NCBI RefSeq assembly: GCF_913058315.1
Contig: NZ_CAJXQY010000001.1
Location: 1 to 64,000 of the forward strand
Direction of reading: 5' to 3'
DNA length: 64,000 bases
Source: an uncultured Alteromonas sp.
GTDB taxonomy: Bacteria > Pseudomonadota > Gammaproteobacteria > Enterobacterales > Alteromonadaceae
Shown piece by piece: positions 1 through 10,007 of the stretch; the first letter of the stretch is position 1; the number at the start of each line of letters is the position of its first letter. The translations under genes were made by a program, and so were the position numbers. The notes beneath the pieces were generated by a model. It searched no databases, had not been told where the DNA came from, and was given only the letters and a program-made list of their open reading frames with translations.

Positions 1-510
1 GCTAATCAAAGAAAGAACCGTCATCCCGGAAAGCACGCAGTGCTTATCCGGGACCCCCATCGTGCAACCGTAGAGTTAAAAAAGCACCGAATACAGCGCT
101 AATCAAAGAAAGAACCGTCATCCCGGAAAGCACGCAGTGCTTATCCGGGACCTCCCTCGTACAACCGTAGAGTTAAAAAACGCACCGAATACAGCGCTAA
201 TAAAACAAAGAACCGTCATCCCGGAAAGTACGCAGTGCTTATCCGGGACCTCCCTCGTACAACCGTAGAGTTAAAAAGCGCACCGTACTAATCGCTAATC
301 AAACAAAGAACCGTCATCCCGGAAAGTACGCAGTACTTATCCGGGACCCCCATCGTACAACCGTAGAGTTAAAAAACGCACCGAATATAGCGCTAATAAA
401 ACAAAGAACCGTCATCCCGGAAAGTACGCAGTACTTATCCGGGATCTCCTTGGTACAACCGTAGAGTTAAAAAACGCACCGCATCAAGCGCACATAAAAA
501 CAAAGAACAG
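1..510. repeat. Tandem array of about 5 copies (97-98 bp period) of a unit containing a long imperfect palindrome, plus a degenerate sixth copy
   Basis: TCCCGGAAAGYACGCAGTRCTTATCCGGGA cores start at about 24, 121, 219, 317 and 415; intervening sequence (aaccgtagagttaaaaa.cgcaccgaatacagcgctaat.aaacaaagaaccg) is also conserved; array touches the left window edge. Confidence 0.95.
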
Positions 511-581
511 CCTCTACCCCGGAGGAATAATAAAACGTATAGTGCGAACTTAAAAATAAAGGGACGTTAGTACCAGGAAAT

Positions 582-1685
582 ATGAAGTTAAGTACGGTTT
601 TATACGTTGTTCAGTCGCGGATTGCAGCGCTCAAATATCCTCTTTACCGACGACTGCATCAGCAGCAAAGTGCGGTGCCTAAGGTTAAACTGGTAGCAAT
701 AGCCAAAAACGAAGCCGCTTACTTGCCAGAGTGGATTTGCCATCATCTGTACTTCGGTTTTGCTGCTATTGATGTACATTATAACGGCTGCAATGATAAT
801 ACCCTTGAAGTCGCTGAAGCGTTTAAAGCTGATCCCGTTAACTTTATAAATGCCGATGATATATTCGAAAACTCTAAGGCTAAGCCACAAATAGAAGTCT
901 ATCGTAGTGCTTTTCGTCAAGCTAAAAACGAAGGTTTTGATCACGTTATGTTTTTGGATATTGATGAGTTTTGGGTGCCCTATGATCTCAATACATCTAT
1001 TAGTGAATTTATCCGCTCTGCGCCCTATTTTGATGTACTAAGTTTTCAATGGGCGAATAGAGTGTTTGACCATGAGCCTTTTTCTTCGGCTATTAATGAG
1101 CGGGTTAGTGTGCAGCCAGCGCGGCAGTTAAAATCCGTCTATAAATCGTTCATTACTCCCGGTCTGCTCAACCCACATAATATATTGGATAATGCTCTCG
1201 TCAGGCTGGAATCCTCTTTGAGACCCTTCGTCCCCTCCAATCGTTTCCATTCGCTGGCGGCAGAAGAAAAGTTAGCGCCTAACGCATTTATTATGCACAG
1301 AAAATATCGCAGTCAGTTAGAGTATATTGTCAGTTTAGACAGAGGTGTACTCGGGCGTGGCAAGAGCCAGATATCTCAGTTTAAGAGTAATCGCGCTGGC
1401 TTCGAGAATAAGAAAACGTTTGAGTGTATTGAGTTTCCTTCACAAGCCCTGGCTAGCTACCAGAAGTCAGTAGCAGACAGGCTACGGCCATTGGAAACTG
1501 AAGGTATACTGCTCCGCGCCAGAGATGGCGTGATGCAGCGTTTCTTTGATGTGCTGAATAATATCCGCAGTGCGCCATCCAGTGAATCAGTTGTAATAAA
1601 CAAAATATTGCGCAATGTCACCCTTGATGAAGTGACCGAGGCCGTTGAAGAGTATCAGCAGCGCACCCATAGCAGACAGGCCTGA
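582..1685 (+). CDS. Glycosyltransferase family 2-like (GT2/GT92-type) protein
   Basis: KLVAIAKNEAAYLPEWICHHLYFGF N-terminal motif and DxD-type FLDIDEFW. Confidence 0.75.
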   Translation: MKLSTVLYVVQSRIAALKYPLYRRLHQQQSAVPKVKLVAIAKNEAAYLPEWICHHLYFGFAAIDVHYNGCNDNTLEVAEAFKADPVNFINADDIFENSKAKPQIEVYRSAFRQAKNEGFDHVMFLDIDEFWVPYDLNTSISEFIRSAPYFDVLSFQWANRVFDHEPFSSAINERVSVQPARQLKSVYKSFITPGLLNPHNILDNALVRLESSLRPFVPSNRFHSLAAEEKLAPNAFIMHRKYRSQLEYIVSLDRGVLGRGKSQISQFKSNRAGFENKKTFECIEFPSQALASYQKSVADRLRPLETEGILLRARDGVMQRFFDVLNNIRSAPSSESVVINKILRNVTLDEVTEAVEEYQQRTHSRQA

Positions 1686-1742
1686 AGCTGCTATCGAAAA
1701 GCCTGATAATTGCCGGTATTAACCGGCAACTGATACCAATTC

Positions 1743-2450
1743 CTACAGTGGTGTTGCTCTGAACCAGCCGGTCACTGATAGTCTCGGCGTTAACGAAAAT
1801 GGCGTGATGTAAGTAACACTATGAATGTGTTCCACATCGAAAATACTTAAGCTGTTGAAACCAGGCGCCCAGGCATCTCTTGGTGTACCGTTTTTTTCGT
1901 AGAACTGTAATAGCCCGCCCCAGTCAGGATGCCAGTTTGGCAAGAAGCTCAACACATAAGCAAGCCGGCGTTGCTCGGTGCTGTGGGTATCCATATGACG
2001 AGTTAAGAACTGGCCCGGCGTGTAACCTGTAGCCTGGGCACTGGCGGCAACAATATCCTGATGACCACTCATTTTACGCGCCCAATCCAACACGTCTTCG
2101 CTGTTTAACCACTGATGCAGTGCTGCCAGGTTAGGAATGGACTCACGCTGATTAGACAGCTGATACCTGCCATAAATGAAACCGACCCCCTTAGCCGCAT
2201 TTTGCATGGTTTCAGTATGAATACTTTGTTATTGATCTGTGGGTAATCGCTTCCACTCGTTATCAGCCAGTGTTGTTGGCCGGCCATTGCGAAGCAGCGC
2301 CAGGCTGTAAGGCGTTTCTTTGCTAAGACTAGTATAGAGCTACTCAGCCTGATCCATGGGAATTAAACTTTGTATTCTTACGCGCTTATCGTGCTGGTAT
2401 TCTGCATTTATTGCTGCAAAGTTGATGTCGGGATGAAAAGTAATCTGCAA
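1743..2450 (-). pseudogene. 2OG-Fe(II) oxygenase (proline-hydroxylase-like), interrupted by two in-frame stops
   Basis: One reading frame reads LQITFHPDINFAAINAEYQHDKRVRIQSLIPMDQAE*LYTSLSKETPYSLALLRNGRPTTLADNEWKRLPTDQ*QSIHTETMQNAAKGVGF...; TAG at 2340-2342 and TAA at 2229-2231; HxD (RHMDTH) and distal H/R motifs remain in the C-terminal part. Confidence 0.8.
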
Positions 2451-2727
2451 TGTGCTTCCTGTAATTGGTAATTATCGCTATCAGCCAGGATCTCACCTTC
2501 AATTTTTACTAACTGGGTGGTTAAAACTATATAAAAATCTGTTAGAGCTGCCAAGTTATCCCAGGATATCGTGATTTATCCTAGAGTCTAATTTCCGAAC
2601 TGCAATTTCCGGGTAATCAGTATATAGTATTGGAGCGTAGCTGTGATCTTAATAATAAAACACAGATGGTACACGCGCTTGTTGCCTTAGCCGTGTATAT
2701 AACAGGGATTCTTTCGGAGTTTTTTCA

Positions 2728-5709
2728 ATGACAAAAAATAATAATTCGCTAATTCGGCGCAAGCCATTAGCGTTAATAATTGGTGCGTTGTTAGCACCTC
2801 AAATGGCTTTTGCACAAGAAGCCGATTTAACGACAGCAGACGAAGCAGAAGAAGTAACAGAAAAAATTACCGTTACCGGTTCTCGTATCCGCTCAGGTGG
2901 ATTCGATGAAGCGCGACCGGTCGACATCATTGATGCTGATATGGCAATCGATCAGGGGTTAACCTCTATCGGTTCATTACTGCAAGCATCTACGGTTGCC
3001 GCGGGTTCTCCCCAGGTAACTGCTGCATCATCCATTGCGTTTAACACCAATGGTGGTGCTGGCTCACAAACACTTTCATTACGTGGCCTTGGTGCTAACC
3101 GTACATTGGTATTATTAAACGGTCGTCGTGCCGGACCTGCGGGTACCCGTGGTGGTGTAAGTTCTTTCGACTTTAACACACTGCCTATTTCTACCATTCA
3201 GCGTGTTGAAATCCTTAAAGATGGTGCATCGTCAGTTTACGGTTCAGACGCTGTAGCAGGTGTTGTAAATATCATCACTAAAAAAGATACTGGCGGTCAG
3301 TTTGACGTCTTTGCATCACAGCCCACAGAAAGCGGTGGTGAGCAATATCGTATCAGCGGTACTTATGGCAAGGCGCTCGATAAAGGCTTCTTTAGCCTGA
3401 CAGCCGATTATCAGTTAGACCGCGAATTAGCCAAAGGCGATCGCGACTACTTTAATTGTGGCGAGCGCTACGTTTTTGATCCAGCTACCGGACAGCGAGC
3501 CGACAATATCGATCCTCGTACCGGCAAGTACCACTGTAATGATCTGTTATGGGGCCACGTTTGGCTTTATGACTACCAGGATGGCGGCGCTACCGACAAC
3601 GTTCCTAATGGTGCCAAAGCCCAGTACGATTACGACGGTGATCTGGGCCAGTATATCCCTGGATTTAATCCAATCCCGGGTAACCCAAATAACATGAGAA
3701 CCCCTCCGGGATGGTTCCCGGTAAACTACGACGATGCATCTGATGCCGTGTCTAATGCCGACCACCCTTTCCAGGATACCTCTTCACTTATTCCTGAAAC
3801 AGAGAAAATTACCCTGTTTGGTCAGGCCGAGTACGAACTGAATGACCACACTCAACTGTATGCCGAAGCGCTGTTAAATCGTCGTACTACCGAGTCTAAC
3901 GGTTATCGTCAGTACTGGAGCTACATCTACAACGAAAACTTCTTTGCCGGTAACCCGTTAAGCGAAGGTTGGAGAGGTGCACAGTGGTTAAGCCCTACGG
4001 CGATTACCGACCACGCAGATGATAAGATTACCGTTGAATATCAGCGCTATGTTGCCGGTATTACTGGTGATATTGCCGGTACCGATTGGTACTACGATGT
4101 CAGCTATCAATACAGTAACAGTGATGGCGACTACGGCGGCGACATCATTTATGATGACGCGATCAGCGATCAGAACTTCCTGTCTGGCTCTTGTGCCGGT
4201 ACTACCACATCAGTTCGTGGCGTGGATTGTGTTGATATTCCATGGCTGGATCCGCAACTGCTGGCAGGTAATATCTCTCAGCAAGTCCGCGACTTTATGT
4301 TTGGTTACGAAGTGGGTAACACCAAGTATACCCAACAAACCTTTGAAGGTTTTGTATCTGGTCCGGTATTTGAATTACCGGCAGGTGAAGTCGGTGCAGT
4401 ATTCGGTGCGAGCTTCCAGAAAGACCGCATTAAGGATACTCCCGGAGAAGCAACCCTGGCACAAAATACCTGGGGCTCTTCAGCGGCTGGCATTACCTCT
4501 GGTAGTGACGAGACCAAAGCGGTCTTTACCGAGCTGAATATTCCGGTTATCAGTGATGTATTCCTGGCTCAGTTTATCGACGTAGAGTTATCAGCGCGTT
4601 ATACCGATGTGAAATCGTCAGGCGACGATACCACGTTCAAAATTGGTGTTAACTGGCAGATTGATGATCAGTTCCGTATTCGTGCATCGCGCGGTACATC
4701 GTTCCGTTCACCGGCATTGTTTGAGCTGTACCTGGCCGATCAAACCGGCTTCCTTGGGCAGCGCTCAGTCGATCCTTGTGTTAACTGGGGTAATAACCTG
4801 ACCGACGGCAGTATTTCACAGGCTCTTGCCGATAACTGTGCGGCAGATGGCATTCCTTCCGACTTTACCGGTGGCGCGATCTCGGCAACCACGGTAACTG
4901 GCGGTGGCTTTGGTGTACTTGAACCTGAAACGTCCGTGGCTAAAACCCTGGGTTTGGTGTGGACGCCAGAATTTGCTGACTTAAGCGTGTCGATCGATTA
5001 CTTTGACTTCTTAATTGAAGGGGAAGTTACTCAAATCGGTGCGGCCAATATCGTTAGCCGCTGTTATAACTCAGACTTCTTCCCAACCGATCCTATCTGT
5101 AGTCAGTTCGATCGTGATCCGGTAGATAACCGCATCACCGAAATCCGCGATAGCTTTATCAACGTTGCTGAACAAAGCAACCGTGGTTATGACATCGCGT
5201 TAAACTACAACGTGGATGTGGGTTACGGTGAAGTGACCTTTGATATGCAGCACACCTTCCAGAAAGAAGCCAGACAAGGCTTGTTCGAAGATACTGTTAT
5301 CGACACCAACGGTGAGTTTGGTGATCCTACACACGTAGCTAACTATAACCTGCGCTTCGACCGTAACAACTGGTCAGTAAACTGGCGGGTTAACTACATT
5401 GGCGCCGTGTCCAATGTCGACAGCTACTTCCAGCGCTCGGGCGACTACACTGCCACGGTTCGTGGTGATGAGGTTGACGTAGTATTGGCTTCAGACAGTG
5501 TTATGTATCACGCTTTCTCATTCACTTATGACTTTGCAGAAGATGGCCTGAAAACCACTCTGGGTGTGTCTAATGCATTCAATAAGAAGCCACCTCGGGT
5601 GACTACATTGAATCTGGGTGAGCTAAACACCGAAGGTAACTCTGCGTTCTACAGTCAGTATGACTGGTACGGACGCCGTATCTTCCTGAACGCTACATAC
5701 CAGTTCTAA
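2728..5709 (+). CDS. TonB-dependent outer-membrane receptor
   Basis: Signal peptide, ITVTGSRI TonB box-like start, plug motif VEILKDGASSVYGSDAVAGVVNIITKK, C-terminal aromatic residue. Confidence 0.95.
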   Translation: MTKNNNSLIRRKPLALIIGALLAPQMAFAQEADLTTADEAEEVTEKITVTGSRIRSGGFDEARPVDIIDADMAIDQGLTSIGSLLQASTVAAGSPQVTAASSIAFNTNGGAGSQTLSLRGLGANRTLVLLNGRRAGPAGTRGGVSSFDFNTLPISTIQRVEILKDGASSVYGSDAVAGVVNIITKKDTGGQFDVFASQPTESGGEQYRISGTYGKALDKGFFSLTADYQLDRELAKGDRDYFNCGERYVFDPATGQRADNIDPRTGKYHCNDLLWGHVWLYDYQDGGATDNVPNGAKAQYDYDGDLGQYIPGFNPIPGNPNNMRTPPGWFPVNYDDASDAVSNADHPFQDTSSLIPETEKITLFGQAEYELNDHTQLYAEALLNRRTTESNGYRQYWSYIYNENFFAGNPLSEGWRGAQWLSPTAITDHADDKITVEYQRYVAGITGDIAGTDWYYDVSYQYSNSDGDYGGDIIYDDAISDQNFLSGSCAGTTTSVRGVDCVDIPWLDPQLLAGNISQQVRDFMFGYEVGNTKYTQQTFEGFVSGPVFELPAGEVGAVFGASFQKDRIKDTPGEATLAQNTWGSSAAGITSGSDETKAVFTELNIPVISDVFLAQFIDVELSARYTDVKSSGDDTTFKIGVNWQIDDQFRIRASRGTSFRSPALFELYLADQTGFLGQRSVDPCVNWGNNLTDGSISQALADNCAADGIPSDFTGGAISATTVTGGGFGVLEPETSVAKTLGLVWTPEFADLSVSIDYFDFLIEGEVTQIGAANIVSRCYNSDFFPTDPICSQFDRDPVDNRITEIRDSFINVAEQSNRGYDIALNYNVDVGYGEVTFDMQHTFQKEARQGLFEDTVIDTNGEFGDPTHVANYNLRFDRNNWSVNWRVNYIGAVSNVDSYFQRSGDYTATVRGDEVDVVLASDSVMYHAFSFTYDFAEDGLKTTLGVSNAFNKKPPRVTTLNLGELNTEGNSAFYSQYDWYGRRIFLNATYQF

Positions 5710-5723
5710 GCATTACTTAACGC

Positions 5724-5756
5724 AGAAAGCCGGCTGACAGTGTTAGCCGGCTTTCT
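5724..5756 (+). terminator. Rho-independent-type terminator after the TonB receptor
   Basis: AGAAAGCCGGCT-gacagtgtt-AGCCGGCTTTCT followed by TTTA. Confidence 0.8.
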
Positions 5757-5799
5757 TTTATGTTATGTATAACCGCATAGTTCGCTACAACAGATAATA

Positions 5800-6591
5800 A
5801 TGAATCCTCGAATTTACGCGAAAAGCGATAACCTCAATGAATTAAATGCCGATTACGAACAAACCCCATTGCAACAAGGGGTGTTTTTAAATTCGGTGCC
5901 TAAATGTGGAACTCACCTGCTACGCAATATATTCCGGATGTTTGTGCCGGTTGAGCAGCAATACCACAACGACTTTATTCAATTTCCCACGTTGCCAAAA
6001 AACATGGCGGCGTTTGATCCGGCCAGCCCAAAGTTAAGCTGGGGACATCTGCTATTTTCCGATCAGTCTGCGTTGGCGCTCAGCACGGTTAAACAGGTAT
6101 TAATTGTCCGCGACCCCTACGACTGGGTACTGGCCCGCGCCCGGTTCTTTTTGTCAGATACCTTTCAGGCGCAGCTGGATCACCTCAAATCGGGCAAGCT
6201 GAATATTGAGGAAATACTCAATATGATGATTTTTGGTATTCATCAGCGGGTGCCGGACTTAAAAGATATATTTACCCACAACGGTGTAGCCTGGCTGGGT
6301 ACCGGGGTAAAACTGGTGCGCTATGAAGACTTGATCTGCCACCTCAACGATCTGAACAGTAAGCGGGCACAAGCCTACTTTACCGATTTACTGTCGGTGC
6401 TGGGCATTAACGAGTTGCCGGCAGACTGGCAACAACGTGTGGCAACTGGCGCCGACCGCAAACAAAGCGGTACCGCCAGAGAGAACCTCAAAGAGGTCAG
6501 TCACGAGATCCCGGCAATATTGCCGCCGGCTCAGCGTCAGCTGGTTGACTTTGCCGCACCGGGTTTACGTCAGATCCTGGGGTATAACTAA
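5800..6591 (+). CDS. Sulfotransferase-like P-loop protein
   Basis: PKCGTHLLRNIF (PAPS-binding-loop-like) and VLIVRDPYDWVLARARFF (3'-phosphate-binding-like) motifs. Confidence 0.65.
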   Translation: MNPRIYAKSDNLNELNADYEQTPLQQGVFLNSVPKCGTHLLRNIFRMFVPVEQQYHNDFIQFPTLPKNMAAFDPASPKLSWGHLLFSDQSALALSTVKQVLIVRDPYDWVLARARFFLSDTFQAQLDHLKSGKLNIEEILNMMIFGIHQRVPDLKDIFTHNGVAWLGTGVKLVRYEDLICHLNDLNSKRAQAYFTDLLSVLGINELPADWQQRVATGADRKQSGTARENLKEVSHEIPAILPPAQRQLVDFAAPGLRQILGYN

Positions 6592-6594
6592 GCA

Positions 6595-8205
6595 ATGACT
6601 AAACGACTTGCGATAATCGGAGGCGGCTCGGCAGGCTGGATGGCTGCGGCCTACCTACATAGTATACTTAACGCCCGGGGCCAGCAGCAAAATGTTAGCA
6701 TTGAGCTGGTCGAGTCGCCGGATATCCCGCGCATTTCAGTGGGTGAAGCAACGGTGCCATCCATCCGGCATTTGCTGAGTGTTATCGGTATCGACGAAAT
6801 TGAGTTTATGCGTGCTACCGATGCTTCCTTCAAGCAGTCTATAAAGTACGTAAACTGGGTGCACAATAACAACACTTTTTATCATCATCCTTTTACCAGT
6901 ATGCGCGTCCAACCGGTCGACTTTGCGGGAATAAACTGGCTCAAAAGCGATCGTTCCATTCCCTTTATGGACACCTGCTCTACGCAGCCGCTAATTTGCG
7001 AGTGGGGGCTGGCCCCTAAAGTCATAAAGCCCGGCGCCAGTACCCCTCTGAAATATGCGTATCATATGAATGCGCAAAAATTTGCCGATTACCTGCGCGA
7101 TATTTCGGTTGCCAGAGGGGTAACGCATACCCGGGCCAATATAGGTGAGGTAAAAACAGCTGCCAATGGTCACATTCAGTCGGTGGCACTGGATAATGGT
7201 CAGTCGGTGCAGGCGGATTTATACGTTGATTGCACCGGCTTTAAAGCCTTACTGATGGAAAAGACCCTGGCTGAGCCTTTTGTTTCGTTGTCACAATATC
7301 TCTTGTGCGACAGGGCAGTGACCATGCATGTCCCTTACGACACGCATTACCCGGGGATGGTGCGGCCCTATACCACGGCTACAGCCATGTCGAATGGCTG
7401 GATATGGGACATCCCTATGGCCAATCAGCGCTCAGTGGGCTATGTCCATGCCAGTCAGTTTATTTCTAAAGAAGCGGCCGAACGAGAGTTAAGGGCTTAT
7501 CAGGGCCCCAATACTGAAAACCTGTCGCCACGCTTTGTCGATTTTAAAGTGGGTCATCGTAAACGGCACTGGGTAAACAATTGCATTGCCATTGGCTTAA
7601 GTGGTGGTTTTATTGAACCGCTGGAATCTACCGGGCTGTTTCTGGCTGATATGGGGGCGGTCATGCTGGCCGAACATTTCCCGCACAGTGCCGACGATAT
7701 GACCGTGTTAGCCGAACGCTACAATCGCCTGATGAGCAATCGCTACTATGAGATCCTCGATTTCATCAATATGCATTATTGCTTAACTCAGCGTACCGAC
7801 ACGGCTTTTTGGCAGGCTGTTCAACAACCTGAACACATTAATCCGCGTTTACAGGCCAAGCTGGATTACTGGAAACATAAACCGCCTTCGCCATCTGATT
7901 TTGAAGATCAGATGCTGCCAGGAATGGATCATGCTGCCCGTTTCAACGGCAGAGTTATTACTGATACGGCGGGACTATGGAATCACGAAAGTTACGAGTG
8001 CATTTTATACGGCATGCACTTCGCCGCTGACCATTACCGGCAAAAGTTTGGCAATACGGGTAAACCTGTCAGTATGAATCAGGAGATCCTGATGCGCCTG
8101 AAAGCGGCCCGCCAGGGCTTACCGCCTCACGCGATTTGGCTGGAACAAAGGGCGGGTAAAGCGATGTATCAAACGGCCTATACACCTCATGGTTGGGTGG
8201 CTTAA
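6595..8205 (+). CDS. FAD-dependent tryptophan halogenase family protein
   Basis: GGGSAGW dinucleotide motif, WIWDIP (WxWxIP), FK lysine in DASFKQSIKYVNW, and EPLESTGLF. Confidence 0.93.
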   Translation: MTKRLAIIGGGSAGWMAAAYLHSILNARGQQQNVSIELVESPDIPRISVGEATVPSIRHLLSVIGIDEIEFMRATDASFKQSIKYVNWVHNNNTFYHHPFTSMRVQPVDFAGINWLKSDRSIPFMDTCSTQPLICEWGLAPKVIKPGASTPLKYAYHMNAQKFADYLRDISVARGVTHTRANIGEVKTAANGHIQSVALDNGQSVQADLYVDCTGFKALLMEKTLAEPFVSLSQYLLCDRAVTMHVPYDTHYPGMVRPYTTATAMSNGWIWDIPMANQRSVGYVHASQFISKEAAERELRAYQGPNTENLSPRFVDFKVGHRKRHWVNNCIAIGLSGGFIEPLESTGLFLADMGAVMLAEHFPHSADDMTVLAERYNRLMSNRYYEILDFINMHYCLTQRTDTAFWQAVQQPEHINPRLQAKLDYWKHKPPSPSDFEDQMLPGMDHAARFNGRVITDTAGLWNHESYECILYGMHFAADHYRQKFGNTGKPVSMNQEILMRLKAARQGLPPHAIWLEQRAGKAMYQTAYTPHGWVA

Positions 8206-8404
8206 ATCGCCGCCCAACAGTGAATATATGTTATTTCTAATAGTGATAAGCCTTTAAATCAAACGCTTAGAGAATGGTTTTACCAACTTTTCACAATATA
8301 CATCCGCCTTGTTTTTGCCTTTAACCAAATTGCTACAACTCCCGTGATATCTACCACCTAGGTCTTATATATACTTTTGGTTAAGTCTATAAAGTGTCAG
8401 TTTT

Positions 8405-8455
8405 TGCGGCTGTCCTGCCGCACTTAAACGCACCTTTTTCACACTCTGGTGCGTT
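8405..8455 (+). promoter_or_regulatory. Two consecutive stem-loops in the CoA-transferase leader
   Basis: TGCGGC-tgtcct-GCCGCA (8405-8422) and AACGCACC-N13-GGTGCGTT (8427-8455) followed by CTTTTCCTTTTC, about 30 nt before the ATG. Confidence 0.6.
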
Positions 8456-8486
8456 CTTTTCCTTTTCTGTTAAGTATGGAGCTTTC

Positions 8487-10007
8487 ATGTTTTCTCATTC
8501 CAGAATTCTGTGCCCTGAATTACAACAAAAAATCATGACCGCCGAACAGGCTGCCGATTTTATCCAGGACGGTGATACCGTCGGTATGAGTGGTTTTACC
8601 GGAGCGGGTTACCCCAAAGCTCTGCCCGGAGCATTAGTGAATAAAGCTCAGATTCAACGCGATCTGAAAAAACCGTTCAAAATTAATTTATGGACCGGCG
8701 CCTCCACGGCCCCGGAGCTGGATGGTGTGCTGGCCGATGCCGAGGGAATTAATCTGCGCTTACCGTATCAGTCGGATCCCATTTGCCGTCAACAGATTAA
8801 CAGCGGTCAGATGCACTATATCGATTTGCATCTGTCTGAAGTGTCTCAGTATGCCTGGTCTGGCTTTTTGGGCGATCTGAATGTGGCTGTTATCGAAGTT
8901 GCGGGCATTCACAAAGATGGCCGTATTATTCCGTCTTCATCGGTAGGAAATAACAAAACCTGGGTAGAGCAGGCCGATAAAATTATCCTGGAGGTGAATA
9001 GTCAGCAGAGCCTCAAGTTGGAAGGCATGCACGATATTTATTATGGCACGGCTTTACCGCCACATCGCAAACCCATTTTGCTTAATGAGCCTGCCGATCG
9101 CATTGGCAGCCAGTATCTGGATATTCCCAAAGACAAAATTGTCGCTGTGGTTGAAACCTCAGCGCCGGATCGCAACAGTCCGTTCTCGCCGCCTGATGCA
9201 GTATCAGAGCAAATTGCCGCCAATATTCTGGAGTTCTTTGAGCACGAGATTAACAAGGGCCGTTTACCGGCTAACCTGCTACCGCTGCAGTCCGGGGTAG
9301 GCAATATACCCAACGCGGTACTCAGCGGTCTGGATAATGGCGGCTATAAAAACCTATCGGCTTACACCGAAGTGATTCAGGATGGGATGTTGCAAATGCT
9401 CAAAAGCGGCACCTTATCGGTGGCTTCAGCAACCGCATTCTCATTGAGCCCGGATGCGCTGGTTGAGTTGAATGAGAATATCGACTTTTACCGTGAAAAA
9501 ATCATTCTGCGCCAGCAGGACATCAGTAACCACCCGGAGATCGCTCGGCGCCTGGGGATTATTGCTATGAATGGTCTGATTGAGGCTGACATCTACGGTA
9601 ACGTGAACTCCACCCATGTAATGGGCACGCGTATGATGAACGGCATTGGTGGCTCGGGCGACTTTGCCCGCAATGGCTATCTGTCTATTTTCATGACGCC
9701 ATCCACCGCTAAAAATGGCGCTATCTCGGCCATAGTGCCTATGGTTTCCCATGTGGATCACACCGAGCATGACGTAAAAGTGGTAGTGACTGAACAAGGG
9801 CTGGCGGACTTAAGAGGGCTATCGCCCCGTCAGCGGGCGCGAGTCATCATTAATCATTGCGCCCATCCTGACTTTAGAGATCAGTTACTCGATTATTATG
9901 AGCGCGCCTGTGCCAGTGGCCGGGGTATGCATACCCCGCATTTACTTAACGAAGCGTTGAGTTGGCATGAGCGGTTTGAACAAACCGGCTCTATGCACCC
10001 AGCCTAA
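8487..10007 (+). CDS. Acetyl-CoA hydrolase/succinate CoA-transferase family protein
   Basis: SHSRILCPELQQKIMTAEQAADFIQDGDTVGMSGFTGAGYPKALP; start moved to the ATG at 8487, preceded by GGAG; the ORF track's 31-aa extension overlaps leader hairpins. Confidence 0.88.
   Translation: MFSHSRILCPELQQKIMTAEQAADFIQDGDTVGMSGFTGAGYPKALPGALVNKAQIQRDLKKPFKINLWTGASTAPELDGVLADAEGINLRLPYQSDPICRQQINSGQMHYIDLHLSEVSQYAWSGFLGDLNVAVIEVAGIHKDGRIIPSSSVGNNKTWVEQADKIILEVNSQQSLKLEGMHDIYYGTALPPHRKPILLNEPADRIGSQYLDIPKDKIVAVVETSAPDRNSPFSPPDAVSEQIAANILEFFEHEINKGRLPANLLPLQSGVGNIPNAVLSGLDNGGYKNLSAYTEVIQDGMLQMLKSGTLSVASATAFSLSPDALVELNENIDFYREKIILRQQDISNHPEIARRLGIIAMNGLIEADIYGNVNSTHVMGTRMMNGIGGSGDFARNGYLSIFMTPSTAKNGAISAIVPMVSHVDHTEHDVKVVVTEQGLADLRGLSPRQRARVIINHCAHPDFRDQLLDYYERACASGRGMHTPHLLNEALSWHERFEQTGSMHPA

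Noticed and set aside
1-510. Possible CRISPR array
   Set aside because: The whole 97-98 bp unit repeats, including the would-be spacers; no variable spacers and no cas genes.
2229-2342. Stop-codon recoding (selenocysteine or readthrough) in the 2OG oxygenase
   Set aside because: The stops are TAA and TAG, not TGA, and no recoding signal was recognised; decay is the simpler explanation.
4019-4537. 172-aa plus-strand ORF inside the TonB receptor
   Set aside because: Out-of-frame overlap with a strong CDS; no RBS or motif support.
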